DNA from: Paenibacillus sp. DMB20
GTDB taxonomy: Bacteria; Bacillota; Bacilli; Paenibacillales; Paenibacillaceae
Direction of reading: 5' to 3'
Length of the DNA stretch: 57,236 nucleotides
NCBI RefSeq assembly: GCF_000987955.1
Contig: NZ_LAZU01000023.1
Location: 1 to 57,236, forward strand
A program made the position numbers and the translations under genes. Positions within the stretch are counted from its first letter, which is position 1. The number at the start of each line of letters is the position of its first letter. Positions 1 through 8,088 of the stretch are shown piece by piece. Under the pieces are notes generated by a model. It was not told the DNA's origin. It ran no database searches and saw nothing but the letters and a program-made list of their open reading frames with translations.

Positions 1-144
1 GAAATTCGACTCTCTTTCAATTCTATCAGCAAAAAACGAGACGAAGGCAAACCGGCAAAAGTCGCAATTGTCGCTGCTTCTCATAAGCTTTTACGCATTA
101 TTTTTGGCATGTGGAACTCAGGATCGGCATTTCAGGCTCATTAA
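1..144 (+). CDS. IS110-family transposase, C-terminal end (partial)
   Basis: Frame 1 is open from the window edge to a TAA at 142-144 and gives 47 residues. The pattern GKPAKVAIVAASHKLLRIIFG is the conserved C-terminal signature of IS110/IS116/IS902 (DEDD) transposases, in which GKPxKVAxVAxxRKLL is typical. The start and the catalytic domain lie outside the window. IS110 elements usually lack terminal inverted repeats, so the element's right end cannot be fixed here. It sits beside the attC-like region, which suggests a mobile-element-rich locus. I am confident of the family and cannot tell whether the copy is intact. Confidence 0.8.
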   Translation, partial: EIRLSFNSISKKRDEGKPAKVAIVAASHKLLRIIFGMWNSGSAFQAH

Positions 145-274
145 ACTCTTAAATTGGATTCTAATTCCAGTTTCGTCTGCTCTCATGGGTAGGTTTATTT
201 AAGTATGTACAATTTTGGAATGACAAAGATTATTTTATCGAAGACTTGACTTTGATTAGCTGGTTTAGTCGAAG

Positions 275-1056
275 TTATTCTGCTTCTTCGCGCACTCTTT
301 CAAATTCTTCTCGAATTAATTTCTGGCATTTATTCCACTTCTCCATTAATTCATCCGTATTCAAATTCATGTTTTTCAAAGAAATATATAATACTATCCT
401 TGAAAGTTCACATGACTTAGACAAAATGTCAGTTGCTGAAAAAAATTAAGGGGCCTACGGCTACTGATAATTCATCATTTTCGTCGAACATAAAACCTTT
501 AGATGCAGTTATATTAGAATGCACATAACTTGAATCAAGTTTATAAACTGCTTCATACCAAAAATCCATATTCACATCTTTAGCCATATCTGCAATAGAA
601 ATTTCAGACCATTGAGATTTATTCTTATAATTGCTTTTAGTCGCTTCATAATTTTCTTTAATTTTATTGCGACGTTGTTCATCTATTTTAGAACCACCGT
701 AATGTTTCTCAATAGTTTCAAGCAACCTATGTTCTGCTATATGCCTATATTCAATAAATCTGTCCAATCTTTTTTTCTGGTTCTTTAGATATGTATGCAA
801 TAACAATGGCGATTTCGACCATTGTTCTGAGAATAACGCTTGCATCCTCATTAAATCCCGAAACTACTAGTAGCCGAAACGACAGCATTGATTTATGGAA
901 CTTAGCTAGAAAATAAAGAGATGTATGCGATAACAAGTTATTTGGAACTTCGCCTCCTAACAAATATTTATCCAGCTCTAAGACCATTAATTTGTGAGCT
1001 TCTAATGATTTTGAGTGACGTATTTCCATATCATTTACTACTTCTTTGATATACAT
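275..1056 (-). CDS. DUF5677-like protein, read broken by two +1 homopolymer insertions
   Basis: A GGAGG ribosome binding site precedes the ATG at 1056. Frame 1 gives the N-terminus (residues 1 to about 95, with a hydrophobic stretch around VILRTMVEIAIVIAYI). It shifts at a run of seven T (770-776), continues for about 110 residues, and shifts again at seven A (439-445). Deleting one base from each run gives one 259-residue protein ending REEFERVREEAE. The helical pattern with an R-x-x-x-E motif near residue 80 and a long charged C-terminus suits DUF5677, a family of unknown function common in mobile cassettes. The family assignment is moderate. The reconstruction is well supported because both repairs are single-base and the final length is divisible by three. 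Confidence 0.6.
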
Positions 1057-1085
1057 CTATCGTCCTCCTCAAGAATAATTTCGAC

Positions 1086-1258
1086 TAACGTTCCTGTATC
1101 CACGACGTCCCACCGACTTAAGCGACCATCGGGAGCGGCCGCGATGCGGTTAGTCGGTGCGGATGTGTCCGCCTGATTCCTCTTCCCTGCCAATCTCCTC
1201 GAGCGGACCGAGGAGCCATCAGGCTCCGAAGTGTGGATATGATGTTATACGAAGGTCG
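1086..1258. repeat. attC-like structured recombination-site candidate
   Basis: Outer arms TAAC-N7-TATCCAC (1086-1103) and GTGGATA-N4-GTTA (1233-1247) are inverted, as are the R and L boxes of integron attC sites. Between them lie further stems: CACCGACT with AGTCGGTG, GCGGA with TCCGC, CTCCTCG with CGAGGAG, and GAGCC with GGCTC. The right end GTTATACGAAGGTCG (1244-1258) recurs inverted at 1993-2007 across the NUDIX gene. Core heptamers (GTATAAC, GTTAGTC on the minus strand) are one base off the RYYYAAC/GTTRRRY consensus. The structure is seen directly; the attC interpretation is inference. Confidence 0.45.
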
Positions 1259-1291
1259 ATGCTTCTCTGATACACTCACAAAATACTCTTA

Positions 1292-1951
1292 TTAGATATC
1301 CTTCAATCTTTGAATATCATTACGTGAAACATAGATATAGTCTCCAGTAAACCCTGGACCTAATGATTCTATCTGTATTAGTACATCTTCATATGATTCG
1401 TGAATTATTGTATGATTGCCAATTATTCTAAATCGATCATTAAGTAAATTAGGATATAATAGACGGTTTCTCTCTTTGTCTTTGAGTTTATATAACGGTT
1501 CCTTTGTTCTTGTTTTCAATAATATCTTGCTTTCTTGTTCAGCTAAACTTAATAGTTCAGTTCGATGACCGACGCCTTCAAGTTTTGTAATAAGCTGCCG
1601 TGCAGTTTCGAAATTTAGCACGACCCTGCCTGAAGTTTCATAGCCTTCAGGTACAGGTAAATACTGTTTGACTCGAGCAACTACAAATACAGTATACGTA
1701 TCAGTAGATTCCCAATACCATGAAGCTATTGGTATTCTATGCTTTTCTAATACAAGACCCGCTTCTTCGATTGTTTCACGATTGAGTGCTGTATTTAGAT
1801 CTTCGCCCTCTTCAATCCTTCCACCTACAGTAGTCAATGTTTTCTCATTAATATCCCAAACAAATATCACAGATCCATCTTCGGTAATAGGTAGACTATG
1901 GATCCCAGCAATCTTCTTATCTTTAGGGTATTCATGGATAGCCTTTAACAT
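1292..1951 (-). CDS. NUDIX hydrolase domain protein
   Basis: The 219-residue protein carries a NUDIX box at residues about 44-66: G, five residues, E, seven residues, RE, TI, EE, AGL. This fits GX5EX7REUXEEXGU apart from Thr at the U position. NUDIX enzymes hydrolyse nucleoside diphosphates linked to another group, using a divalent metal held by the box glutamates. The substrate cannot be read from the sequence. The C-terminal 90 residues have no motif I recognise. The gene is AT-richer than the genes after 2.2 kb and is bracketed by 15-bp inverted repeats (1244-1258, 1993-2007), consistent with acquisition as a unit together with the DUF5677 gene. Confidence 0.75.
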   Translation of the reverse strand: MLKAIHEYPKDKKIAGIHSLPITEDGSVIFVWDINEKTLTTVGGRIEEGEDLNTALNRETIEEAGLVLEKHRIPIASWYWESTDTYTVFVVARVKQYLPVPEGYETSGRVVLNFETARQLITKLEGVGHRTELLSLAEQESKILLKTRTKEPLYKLKDKERNRLLYPNLLNDRFRIIGNHTIIHESYEDVLIQIESLGPGFTGDYIYVSRNDIQRLKDI

Positions 1952-1992
1952 CTAATCATCACACCTTACAGATAAATTGGTTTTCGCACTTC

Positions 1993-2045
1993 CGACTTTC
2001 GTATAACTCCATATTCACGAAGTTCGTGAATACCTCAATAATACG
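1993..2045. repeat. Imperfect palindrome, second attC-like element
   Basis: CGTATAAC (2000-2007), TATTCAC (2012-2018), GTGAATA (2026-2032) and TAATACG (2039-2045) form a near-perfect 46-bp palindrome with a short loop. The arm order matches the larger element at 1086-1258, with TATTCAC/GTGAATA in place of TATCCAC/GTGGATA. Its left part, CGACTTTCGTATAAC, is a 14/15 inverted match to the right end of that element. It lies upstream of the NUDIX start. Degenerate half-copies (CGAACTTCGTAAATA and similar) follow to about 2100. Confidence 0.45.
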
Positions 2046-2200
2046 CTTGTTGCCGAACTTCGTAAATACACCTCATAAACACTAGATTTACGAATATTTT
2101 CCTGTACTTTAGCGGGTTTTCAATAAGCAGCGTAAAATCCTAAACTAGATAGCCGTCCTTCCAACCTGCCTCATAAAATACCCTCTCTCCCCTTTTACAT

Positions 2201-2231
2201 CAAAAAAGCGACAGCCAGCAGCTGTCGCCTT
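2201..2231 (-). terminator. Rho-independent terminator
   Basis: On the minus strand GCGACAGC, a short loop, then GCTGTCGC is followed by TTTTTTG. It sits just after the stop of the diaminopentanoate-dehydrogenase-like gene and ends that transcript. Confidence 0.8.
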
Positions 2232-2245
2232 GATATACTATCAAT

Positions 2246-3274
2246 TTACTTAACATAATAATGTAGCGGATACGTCCGGTATTGGGCTGGCGGCATTTTT
2301 TCGGAGGTGTAGAAACCGGCCGGGGCCTGGAGAAGATCGGGGATCCGGTTGACCACCGTCGCGCACGTAAGCTCAACCGTGGCAGGACAGGAGATGTTTA
2401 CCTCGGTTTTCGGTTCGCCCTGAATGACCCAGTCGTTATGGTCCACCTCATCCTCGGCATACACTTTGCCGATGCACTCGGTCACGATGACCGGACCTTG
2501 ATGGGTCACCGTCGTGACAACAGCGGACATACCGGTGGCATCGCCTGCGGGAATCGTGCGGCCGAGCGTCGTGGATTGCAGATCCTTGTCATGCGTCATC
2601 GGCACAAGCTGCTGTTCCATCGATTTGATCGTCCAGCCAAATTGCGAGCAGAGCCATTCGTTCGCATTTCTCATGAAGGACGGGAGATCGTTGTTGCTCG
2701 CGATTTTTTCCTCGAATTCCTTCAAGGTCAGGCCGGCCCCATGCACTTCCGCAAGCGCAATGCCGTATTCCTCAACGTTGTAGCTCGACTTGCCTTCGAT
2801 TCTCGTGATCTGATGAGTCGCTCCAGCCAGTACGGTGATGAGATTGCCCCAGAATACGTCCTGATAACCGGAGCCTGTCAAAGTACAGCCGTTGTCTTTC
2901 GCCAACCGGTCGAGACGGCTGGTCAATGCAGGGGAGGTTGTCCACGGATAGAAGGCTTCTTCGCATGTACTGATCGCGTTGACGCCATGACGGGCTGCCA
3001 GCTCGAACGCTGCATAGGTATCCGCCATCAAGCTGGTCGTTGATATGATGCAAACCTGCGCATCGCACTCTTTGAACACCTGCTCGGCATCGGAACGTAT
3101 AGGTACATTCAGCTTCATGCCCAATCCCGCCACATCGCCAACGTCCTTGCCGACAACGCTCGGATTCACGTCGATCGCTCCGACGATTTCCGCGCCTTTT
3201 TCATGCAAATATCTTAGGAAAAACAAACCCATTTTCCCGCAGCCATACTGAATCACTCTAATTTTCTCTTTCAT
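2246..3274 (-). CDS. 2,4-diaminopentanoate dehydrogenase / dihydrodipicolinate-reductase-like oxidoreductase
   Basis: The start is the ATG at 3274, after GGGAGG, giving 342 residues; the longer reading upstream has no ribosome binding site. The N-terminus IRVIQYGCGKMG is a Rossmann nucleotide-binding loop. The protein resembles NAD(P)-dependent amine dehydrogenases of the ornithine-degradation (Ord) type and DapB N-terminal domains. The substrate is inferred only from the family. It is expressed from a MerR-type promoter (3355-3385), and a MerR regulator lies immediately upstream on the same strand. This suggests induction by a small hydrophobic or cationic effector rather than a housekeeping lysine role. 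Confidence 0.65.
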   Translation of the reverse strand: MKEKIRVIQYGCGKMGLFFLRYLHEKGAEIVGAIDVNPSVVGKDVGDVAGLGMKLNVPIRSDAEQVFKECDAQVCIISTTSLMADTYAAFELAARHGVNAISTCEEAFYPWTTSPALTSRLDRLAKDNGCTLTGSGYQDVFWGNLITVLAGATHQITRIEGKSSYNVEEYGIALAEVHGAGLTLKEFEEKIASNNDLPSFMRNANEWLCSQFGWTIKSMEQQLVPMTHDKDLQSTTLGRTIPAGDATGMSAVVTTVTHQGPVIVTECIGKVYAEDEVDHNDWVIQGEPKTEVNISCPATVELTCATVVNRIPDLLQAPAGFYTSEKMPPAQYRTYPLHYYVK

Positions 3275-3354
3275 GATGGACAACCTCCCACAGATATTGT
3301 TATTTTTTTCACATATATCTTGTTGCAACATATTCCAGGAGCTCCTATGTCCTT

Positions 3355-3385
3355 ATCATAAACTCTATAGTAGCTATAGAGTCAA
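3355..3385 (-). promoter_or_regulatory. MerR-type promoter with 19-bp spacer and operator
   Basis: On the minus strand TTGACT (3380-3385) and TATGAT (3355-3360) are separated by exactly 19 bp. The spacer holds a dyad of two 9-bp arms, ACTCTATAG and CTATAGAGT, around three bases (3362-3382). Long 19-bp spacers with a central dyad are the hallmark of promoters untwisted by MerR-family activators. The likely regulator is the gene at 3720-4553 and the target is the gene at 2246-3274. Confidence 0.85.
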
Positions 3386-3420
3386 TCCTTTTCCGTGATT
3401 TCAGCAAGTATAAACTTCAA

Positions 3421-3500
3421 GGAAAACGCATCCTGATATCGTAAAAGAAACTATCGTTAAAACGGTCTGTCTTCTTGGAGCATTCGTCGATAGACGTTTC
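3421..3500 (-). repeat. Dispersed intergenic repeat, copy A
   Basis: Read on the minus strand, this stretch matches the segment at 57103-57185 over about 80 bp. Shared blocks are AACGTCTATCGACG, AGAAGACAGACCG, AGTTTCTTTT versus AGTTTTTCTT, and ATCAGGATG. A shorter match lies at about 21585-21630. No open reading frame is present. Confidence 0.7.
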
Positions 3501-3504
3501 CTTC

Positions 3505-3735
3505 TAGATATAGAATTCATAAGTTATACGCAAAGCCGATGCGAATTCTATATCGCAAGAAAGCCTACTTATAATCGCGGTCGCTCATCGGGAAATTGCT
3601 TCGATTGAGGTTTTGTTATAGATATAGAATTGATAAGTTATCAGCGAAGCTGATAGAATTCTATATCGCAAGAAAATCTACCTTATAATCGCGGTCGCTC
3701 ACCCGGGAATGGCTTCGATTCAAGGTTTTGTTATA
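3505..3735. repeat. Two direct copies of a ~116-bp hairpin-bearing unit
   Basis: Unit 1 (about 3505-3619) and unit 2 (about 3620-3735) share GATATAGAATT, AATTCTATATCGCAAGAAA, TATAATCGCGGTCGCTCA, GCTTCGATT and GGTTTTGTTATA. In each, GATATAGAATT and AATTCTATATC are inverted, enclosing an inner stem such as ATCAGC-GAA-GCTGAT in unit 2. The end of unit 2 includes the last codons of the MerR gene, so unit 1 carries a copy of that gene's tail. Confidence 0.75.
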
Positions 3736-4553
3736 GGAACCTGCAGCTTCATGAACATTTTTCGTTCATCGGTATGGAAAACCGGCAGCTCCACGACCAC
3801 CTCGCAGATATAATCGCCAATCACTTCGTAACCCTTGTCTCTGATATGGTTCAGCAGCCGTTCGGCATATTCCCGTTCCTGAAAAAAGCTGCTGCAATAA
3901 ATACACGCATACTCATGTTCCGGAATGATCTCCACCCCGGTTTGCATCTCAAAATCTTCGTCAACAAACAAAAACACCTCCGTCGAGACAAACTGTCCCC
4001 GTTCCAATGCCTCCCGGCGAATAATCGAGCCGACATTGCAAAAATAGGCCATCGGCAAATGGTTGACGATTGCCTGGTTACGAAGCTCCCTCAAAATATA
4101 TTCATACGTTTCTAGCGGATGTTCGTAGATGTTGACCTCGCTGTCGTAGCAGTAAATTTTTCGAGCCGGGATATGCTGAAGCATGATGCTTCCGTCTTCC
4201 GGCGCATTCATATATGTATTGTAATTCCGAATACTGAGCTGGATCGCTTTGTCCATCTGCTCGAGTTCCTTGCGTTTTTGCTCGATAAGAATGGCCTGCT
4301 GGTGCAGCATCACGGGAATGGAGGTTATGTCTTCACTGTCGAACCAAGCCATGATGTTCTCTAAGGACATGCCCAAAACCTTCATATAATGGATCATGTC
4401 CAGCCTCGCACATTGTTTGATCGAATAGTAACGGTAACCGGTCTCCTCATCGACGAACTCCGGCTTTAAAAGTCCCAGCTTGTCGTAATAACGAAGCGTC
4501 TGCACCGATGTATGGTTCAGTTCCGCCATGCGGCCAATCGATAGTTTATCCAT
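3720..4553 (-). CDS. MerR-family activator with GyrI-like effector domain (BmrR/BltR type)
   Basis: The 277-residue protein has an N-terminal MerR winged helix (IGRMAELNHTSVQTLRYYDK, residues about 5-25, then GYRYYS). A coiled-coil dimerisation helix spans about 75-110 (QQAILIEQKRKELEQMD). The C-terminal domain of about 150 residues resembles GyrI/BmrR ligand-binding folds (ARKIYCYDSEV at its start). Such proteins sense bulky cationic or hydrophobic compounds and activate promoters with 19-bp spacers. One is found immediately downstream at 3355-3385, so the dehydrogenase-like gene is the probable target. The stop codon lies inside a duplicated repeat unit. Confidence 0.85.
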   Translation of the reverse strand: MDKLSIGRMAELNHTSVQTLRYYDKLGLLKPEFVDEETGYRYYSIKQCARLDMIHYMKVLGMSLENIMAWFDSEDITSIPVMLHQQAILIEQKRKELEQMDKAIQLSIRNYNTYMNAPEDGSIMLQHIPARKIYCYDSEVNIYEHPLETYEYILRELRNQAIVNHLPMAYFCNVGSIIRREALERGQFVSTEVFLFVDEDFEMQTGVEIIPEHEYACIYCSSFFQEREYAERLLNHIRDKGYEVIGDYICEVVVELPVFHTDERKMFMKLQVPITKP

Positions 4554-4659
4554 GATGTGTTCCTTCCTTCATTACCTAATCAAGTTACCAATACCAGACA
4601 GCAAAAAGCACAGCACAGCGCCGCAACTCACGCCCTGAAAGGCACCCGCTGACCATCGC

Positions 4660-5304
4660 TTAAGAATCAACCTCGGTCGCTATCCCGACTTGACGCAATT
4701 CCCCCATTGCCGATGCCACATCCGGATTCAGCTTTTTGACCATTTCCTCGCTGACCTTGCCACCGCTATAGATTTGCCCGACAATATCGTTCGAAACCTT
4801 CATCTCATAATAACTCTCGGCCCACTCGACATAATCCTCCGGCGTTTCATAAATCATGCCCAGCAAAAAATCGGAGCCGTCATCCAGGATCTGGGAATTT
4901 TTAACATCCCCTGTTCTCCACGCCGAATCGCCGGATACCCGCCATATACAGAAGGTGGCGTTTTCCTTGTTTAAGGCCTCGTCATCAAGCCGTTTTAGCA
5001 ATGAATCGGGTGTCTGATCATATATGCCGGGCCAGACCTCATCATCATCCCTGGCATGGGGACTCATGTCCGACTCATGATCAAACCCTTTGATTATGAC
5101 GCCCTCTGGCGCGAACACGATAAACCCATCGTCGCCCGCACCATTATCGATGCTTGCTAAAGCGGCGTCCTCTCCCCATTTCGGATCAAAACGGTATCTG
5201 CGCAGCCATTCCTCGGGACATAGAATGATATCGAGCGCGCTCAAAGCCATCAAACGCCGTTTTAATGCCTCCGGTTCCAGCAAAGGTTTCGGCCAAATGT
5301 TCAT
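4660..5304 (-). CDS. Hypothetical protein (214 aa)
   Basis: The start is the ATG at 5304, which has GGAGG nine bases upstream and opens with MNIWPKPLLEPEAL; the ATG at 5346 lacks a good site. The protein is acidic and probably cytosolic, with no signal peptide or membrane segment. A tryptophan- and aspartate-rich middle (DPKWGEDAALASIDNGAGDDGF) and a late segment with GQIYSGGKVSEEMVKKL stand out. I do not recognise the family. It stands alone between the MerR gene and the VOC gene, all on the minus strand. Confidence 0.6.
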   Translation of the reverse strand: MNIWPKPLLEPEALKRRLMALSALDIILCPEEWLRRYRFDPKWGEDAALASIDNGAGDDGFIVFAPEGVIIKGFDHESDMSPHARDDDEVWPGIYDQTPDSLLKRLDDEALNKENATFCIWRVSGDSAWRTGDVKNSQILDDGSDFLLGMIYETPEDYVEWAESYYEMKVSNDIVGQIYSGGKVSEEMVKKLNPDVASAMGELRQVGIATEVDS

Positions 5305-5410
5305 ATATCCCAGACCTCCAAGATCATCTGCATAAAAATCCACCATGAGATTCTACATATGAATCTAATAAAAATCTACATAAGTATCAACAGTAATAAG
5401 CCGCAAAACC

Positions 5411-5795
5411 CTAAATCGTAATTTCAATCAAATTGCCTTCCGGATCCAGAACAACGCTCTCAAAATAACCATCCCCCCGTCGTTCTCGGCTCGCTGAAAA
5501 TGGTGAACCCGTCTTTTCGCAACGTTTCCGTCAGCCCAATCACCTTGTCTTTACTTCCTACCGAAAAAGCAAGATGTGCGTACCCCATAAAATTGATTCT
5601 GTCCGCTTGATCCATTAAGCCGGGTTTCCGCATCAGCTCGATTCTTGCACCACTTTCGAAGGACACAAAATAAGACTCAAATCCCTTGGCCTCGTTCGTA
5701 TATTTATCATTCGGAACCCCATGAAAGTATTTCATGTAAAATGCCTTCATTGCTTCCAGGTCACGAGTCCATATGGCTAAATGTTCGATTTTCAT
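5411..5795 (-). CDS. VOC/glyoxalase-fold protein, broken by a +1 insertion
   Basis: The start is the ATG at 5795 after AAGGAAGG. MKIEHLAIWTRDLEAMKAFY is a typical VOC N-terminal half with the His metal ligand (EHLAIW). As written, the frame ends early at GGWLF. Removing one C from the run of six (5473-5478) restores TTGDGYFESVVLDPEGNLIEI to a TAG at 5411, the standard VOC C-terminus with its Glu ligand, giving 127 residues. VOC proteins include lyases, dioxygenases and drug-binding proteins, and the activity is not predictable. It lies 23 bp after a MerR gene and is probably co-transcribed with it. Confidence 0.75.
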
Positions 5796-5818
5796 ATGCA
5801 ACCTTCCTTCTTTCCGGA

Positions 5819-6691
5819 TTAGAGATTCCCCATATCGGGTAATTTGTTGAGCAATTTCTCATTGGCTTTAAGCATCTGCGTGTAATATGCATCATAGGCC
5901 GGGCTTAATCTCCTTATAGCCGGAATGAAACGATCATAATAGCCGCTATTTTCGCCAAACTTTCGAAATAATTCCTGGAGTTTTGCCATGTTCGAATTTT
6001 GGTACTCCTCTGACCTTTTGAATTCCGCATATTGGGTAATATCATCTTTGTTCTGTTCCCAAAACGTATCAAAATCATGAAAAGCCGTTCTCATAGCCGT
6101 GGAAAGGGTTTCGACGTTCTCCTGGTCCATAGCAGGATCCGCTTCGTCCAAAATCGATTGAAGCTCCTCCGGGATCGCGATGGAATCCATATTGTCCAGG
6201 AAATCAACCATTTCGTCATACAATCCTTTTTGTTCCTCTGTTTTGATCGGTTCGTTAAGAAACTGGCCGAAGTGAAAACTCACGTATCTCCCAAAATATC
6301 CCGGAAACGCCCTGACGAGCTTTTCCTTTATGGTCGTTTGTTGATCCAACAGATTGAGTTCGTCTTCGATTTCATATACGTCCTCGCCATCGATCAGCCG
6401 TTCCATCAATCCGAGGCGGGATACATGGGCTTTAACCTGAATCTCCTTAGCCTGTTTAATCGTGGACAGGGTGCGTTTCTTCTCTTTGCTCTCCAGCACC
6501 CGTTTAATCTCCTTGGTATTTAAATCCAGTTTTCGAAGCAAGGCGATTTCTTTCAAAATAGACAGATCGGCGTCGGAAAAGATTCGATATCCGTTTTCGC
6601 TGATTTCAGGCGACACCAAGCCCTTGGACTGATAATACGCGATCGCCTTTTTGGTCAAACCCGTCCGCCTGCAAATCTCGTTTACATGCAT
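5819..6691 (-). CDS. MerR-family regulator with long helical C-terminal domain
   Basis: The start is the ATG at 6691 after AGGAGGTG; upstream residues lack a ribosome binding site. Residues 1-70 form the MerR helix-turn-helix and wing (VNEICRRTGLTKKAIAYYQS, then NGYRIFS). The remainder of the 290 residues is charged and helical. No effector domain of known type or metal-binding cysteines is visible. It has its own 19-bp-spacer promoter (6712-6742), consistent with autoregulation. The VOC gene follows in the same direction and is the likely co-regulated partner. Confidence 0.8.
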   Translation of the reverse strand: MHVNEICRRTGLTKKAIAYYQSKGLVSPEISENGYRIFSDADLSILKEIALLRKLDLNTKEIKRVLESKEKKRTLSTIKQAKEIQVKAHVSRLGLMERLIDGEDVYEIEDELNLLDQQTTIKEKLVRAFPGYFGRYVSFHFGQFLNEPIKTEEQKGLYDEMVDFLDNMDSIAIPEELQSILDEADPAMDQENVETLSTAMRTAFHDFDTFWEQNKDDITQYAEFKRSEEYQNSNMAKLQELFRKFGENSGYYDRFIPAIRRLSPAYDAYYTQMLKANEKLLNKLPDMGNL

Positions 6692-6711
6692 CCCTAACAC
6701 CTCCTGATTAC

Positions 6712-6742
6712 AGTGTAAGGCGTTCCCTTGGGGATCAGTCAA
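6712..6742 (-). promoter_or_regulatory. MerR-type autoregulated promoter
   Basis: TTGACT (6737-6742) and TACACT (6712-6717) on the minus strand are separated by 19 bp, with a CCCC/GGG dyad (TCCCCAAGGGAA) in the spacer. The -10 box lies only about 8 bp before the ribosome binding site of the MerR gene at 5819-6691. Confidence 0.7.
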
Positions 6743-6839
6743 TTACCTAAGGAAATGGAGCGTCTGACCAAATATTCTACGTTCAAATTCAACATACTCA
6801 ACCCATCTGTTCTTCCTAAAGCTCAACCTTTAATTCCCT

Positions 6840-8066
6840 TTACGCATCAAGAGCTTGTTCTGAAAATTTTCCGTTCTTCTTTCGCATAAATACATTCAGT
6901 CTCTCCGAAAACAGGAACATGGCTGCTGCGGACACAATGATATACAGCGGGAATATCCCGATCGTTGAGCGGGAAGCCAAAAAGCCGAGAAGGGGCGGCA
7001 TCAGCGTGCTGCCGGTATAGGCCACCGCCATTTGGTAGCCCATGATGGTTTGAGCATGCTTTTTCCCGAATCGGATCGGGGTTTCATGCAGCATGCAGGG
7101 ATAAATCGGAGCCAAACCCAAACCGATGATCATGAAGCCCGCAAGCGAAAAACCGGACGGCAGCGGCAAAACGAGAAGCACCGATCCGGCCAAAGCCGTG
7201 ATCTGCCCGCTCCGGATCAGGGCTTTGTTGCTTATCTTGAACGTGATAAATCCGCTAATAAACCTGCCGATCGTGATGCCCGCAAAATATAACGAGACCC
7301 ATTGCGCCGCCGTAGCTGCAGTAAGGCCTTTCACGTTTACCAAAAAGCTGCTTCCCCATAGACCCACAGTCGCTTCGGCGCCGCAATAGAACAGGAAGGA
7401 GACGAGAGCCAGCTTTACTCCCTTAATCTGCAATGGCTTGCGCGGCTCATCTCCATCCTCGACGCTCAAGCCTTCCTGATCCTCCCGCTCTTGATTTGAT
7501 CCGGTACTGCGGCTTGCTGCTACCCGGTCCCATAAAGGCAAGGTAAGAAACAGAATGACGACCAGCGCGAATTGAATGCCGGAAACCGCCAGATAACCGC
7601 CTCTCCAGGAAGATTCTCCGGAGATAAACCGAGCCATGATCATGGGGCTAAGCGTTGCGCCTACTCCCCAAAAGCAGTGCAGCCAACTCATGTGATGCGC
7701 CTTATAATGGGCCGCCACGTAATGGTTCAACCCGGCATCGACGGTTCCCGCGCCCAATCCCAAAGGGATCGCGCAAACGATCAGCCAAACCAGGGACGGT
7801 GAAAAAGAAAAACCCAACAAAGCCGCTGCCGTCATGATACAGCTGACAAGCGTTACTTTACCCGTACCGAAGCGCTTCAGTATGGCACCGCTCGCCAGGC
7901 TCGATACGATCGTGCCGGAGGCGATAATCATGAACAGAAGGCCTGCCGTCTCAAGCGGCGCCTGAAAGTCCGGCTGCATGACCGGCCATGCGGAGCCCAG
8001 CATTGAATCGGGGAGCCCCAAGCTGATAAAAGCCAAATAGATAATCAATAAAAAGAAGGTAGCCAT
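6840..8066 (-). CDS. MFS transporter (12 TM)
   Basis: The 408-residue protein has about twelve hydrophobic segments in two halves separated by a charged loop (residues about 190-225, rich in Glu and Asp). The opening segment carries GLPDSMLGSAWP, as in fucose/hexose-type and FsrB-like MFS proteins, and SGAILKRFGTGKV matches the loop 2-3 motif. It ends 22 bp after the ROK repressor gene on the same strand, so the two form an operon under the palindrome at 9141-9164. The context suggests import or export of a sugar or sugar derivative sensed by the ROK protein. The substrate is unknown. Confidence 0.8.
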   Translation of the reverse strand: MATFFLLIIYLAFISLGLPDSMLGSAWPVMQPDFQAPLETAGLLFMIIASGTIVSSLASGAILKRFGTGKVTLVSCIMTAAALLGFSFSPSLVWLIVCAIPLGLGAGTVDAGLNHYVAAHYKAHHMSWLHCFWGVGATLSPMIMARFISGESSWRGGYLAVSGIQFALVVILFLTLPLWDRVAASRSTGSNQEREDQEGLSVEDGDEPRKPLQIKGVKLALVSFLFYCGAEATVGLWGSSFLVNVKGLTAATAAQWVSLYFAGITIGRFISGFITFKISNKALIRSGQITALAGSVLLVLPLPSGFSLAGFMIIGLGLAPIYPCMLHETPIRFGKKHAQTIMGYQMAVAYTGSTLMPPLLGFLASRSTIGIFPLYIIVSAAAMFLFSERLNVFMRKKNGKFSEQALDA

Positions 8067-8088
8067 AAATAAAATCTCCTACTCTCGT

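Noticed and set aside
246..449. 67-codon plus-strand frame near the left end
   Set aside because: It is antisense to the C-terminus of the DUF5677-like gene recovered by frame repair.
2282..3043. 253-codon plus-strand frame opposite the dehydrogenase-like gene
   Set aside because: It is antisense to a well-supported Rossmann oxidoreductase, is rich in Arg/Gly/His as expected of a shadow frame, and has no ribosome binding site.
3505..3735. CRISPR-like array
   Set aside because: There are only two long, nearly identical units of about 116 bp with no unique spacers.
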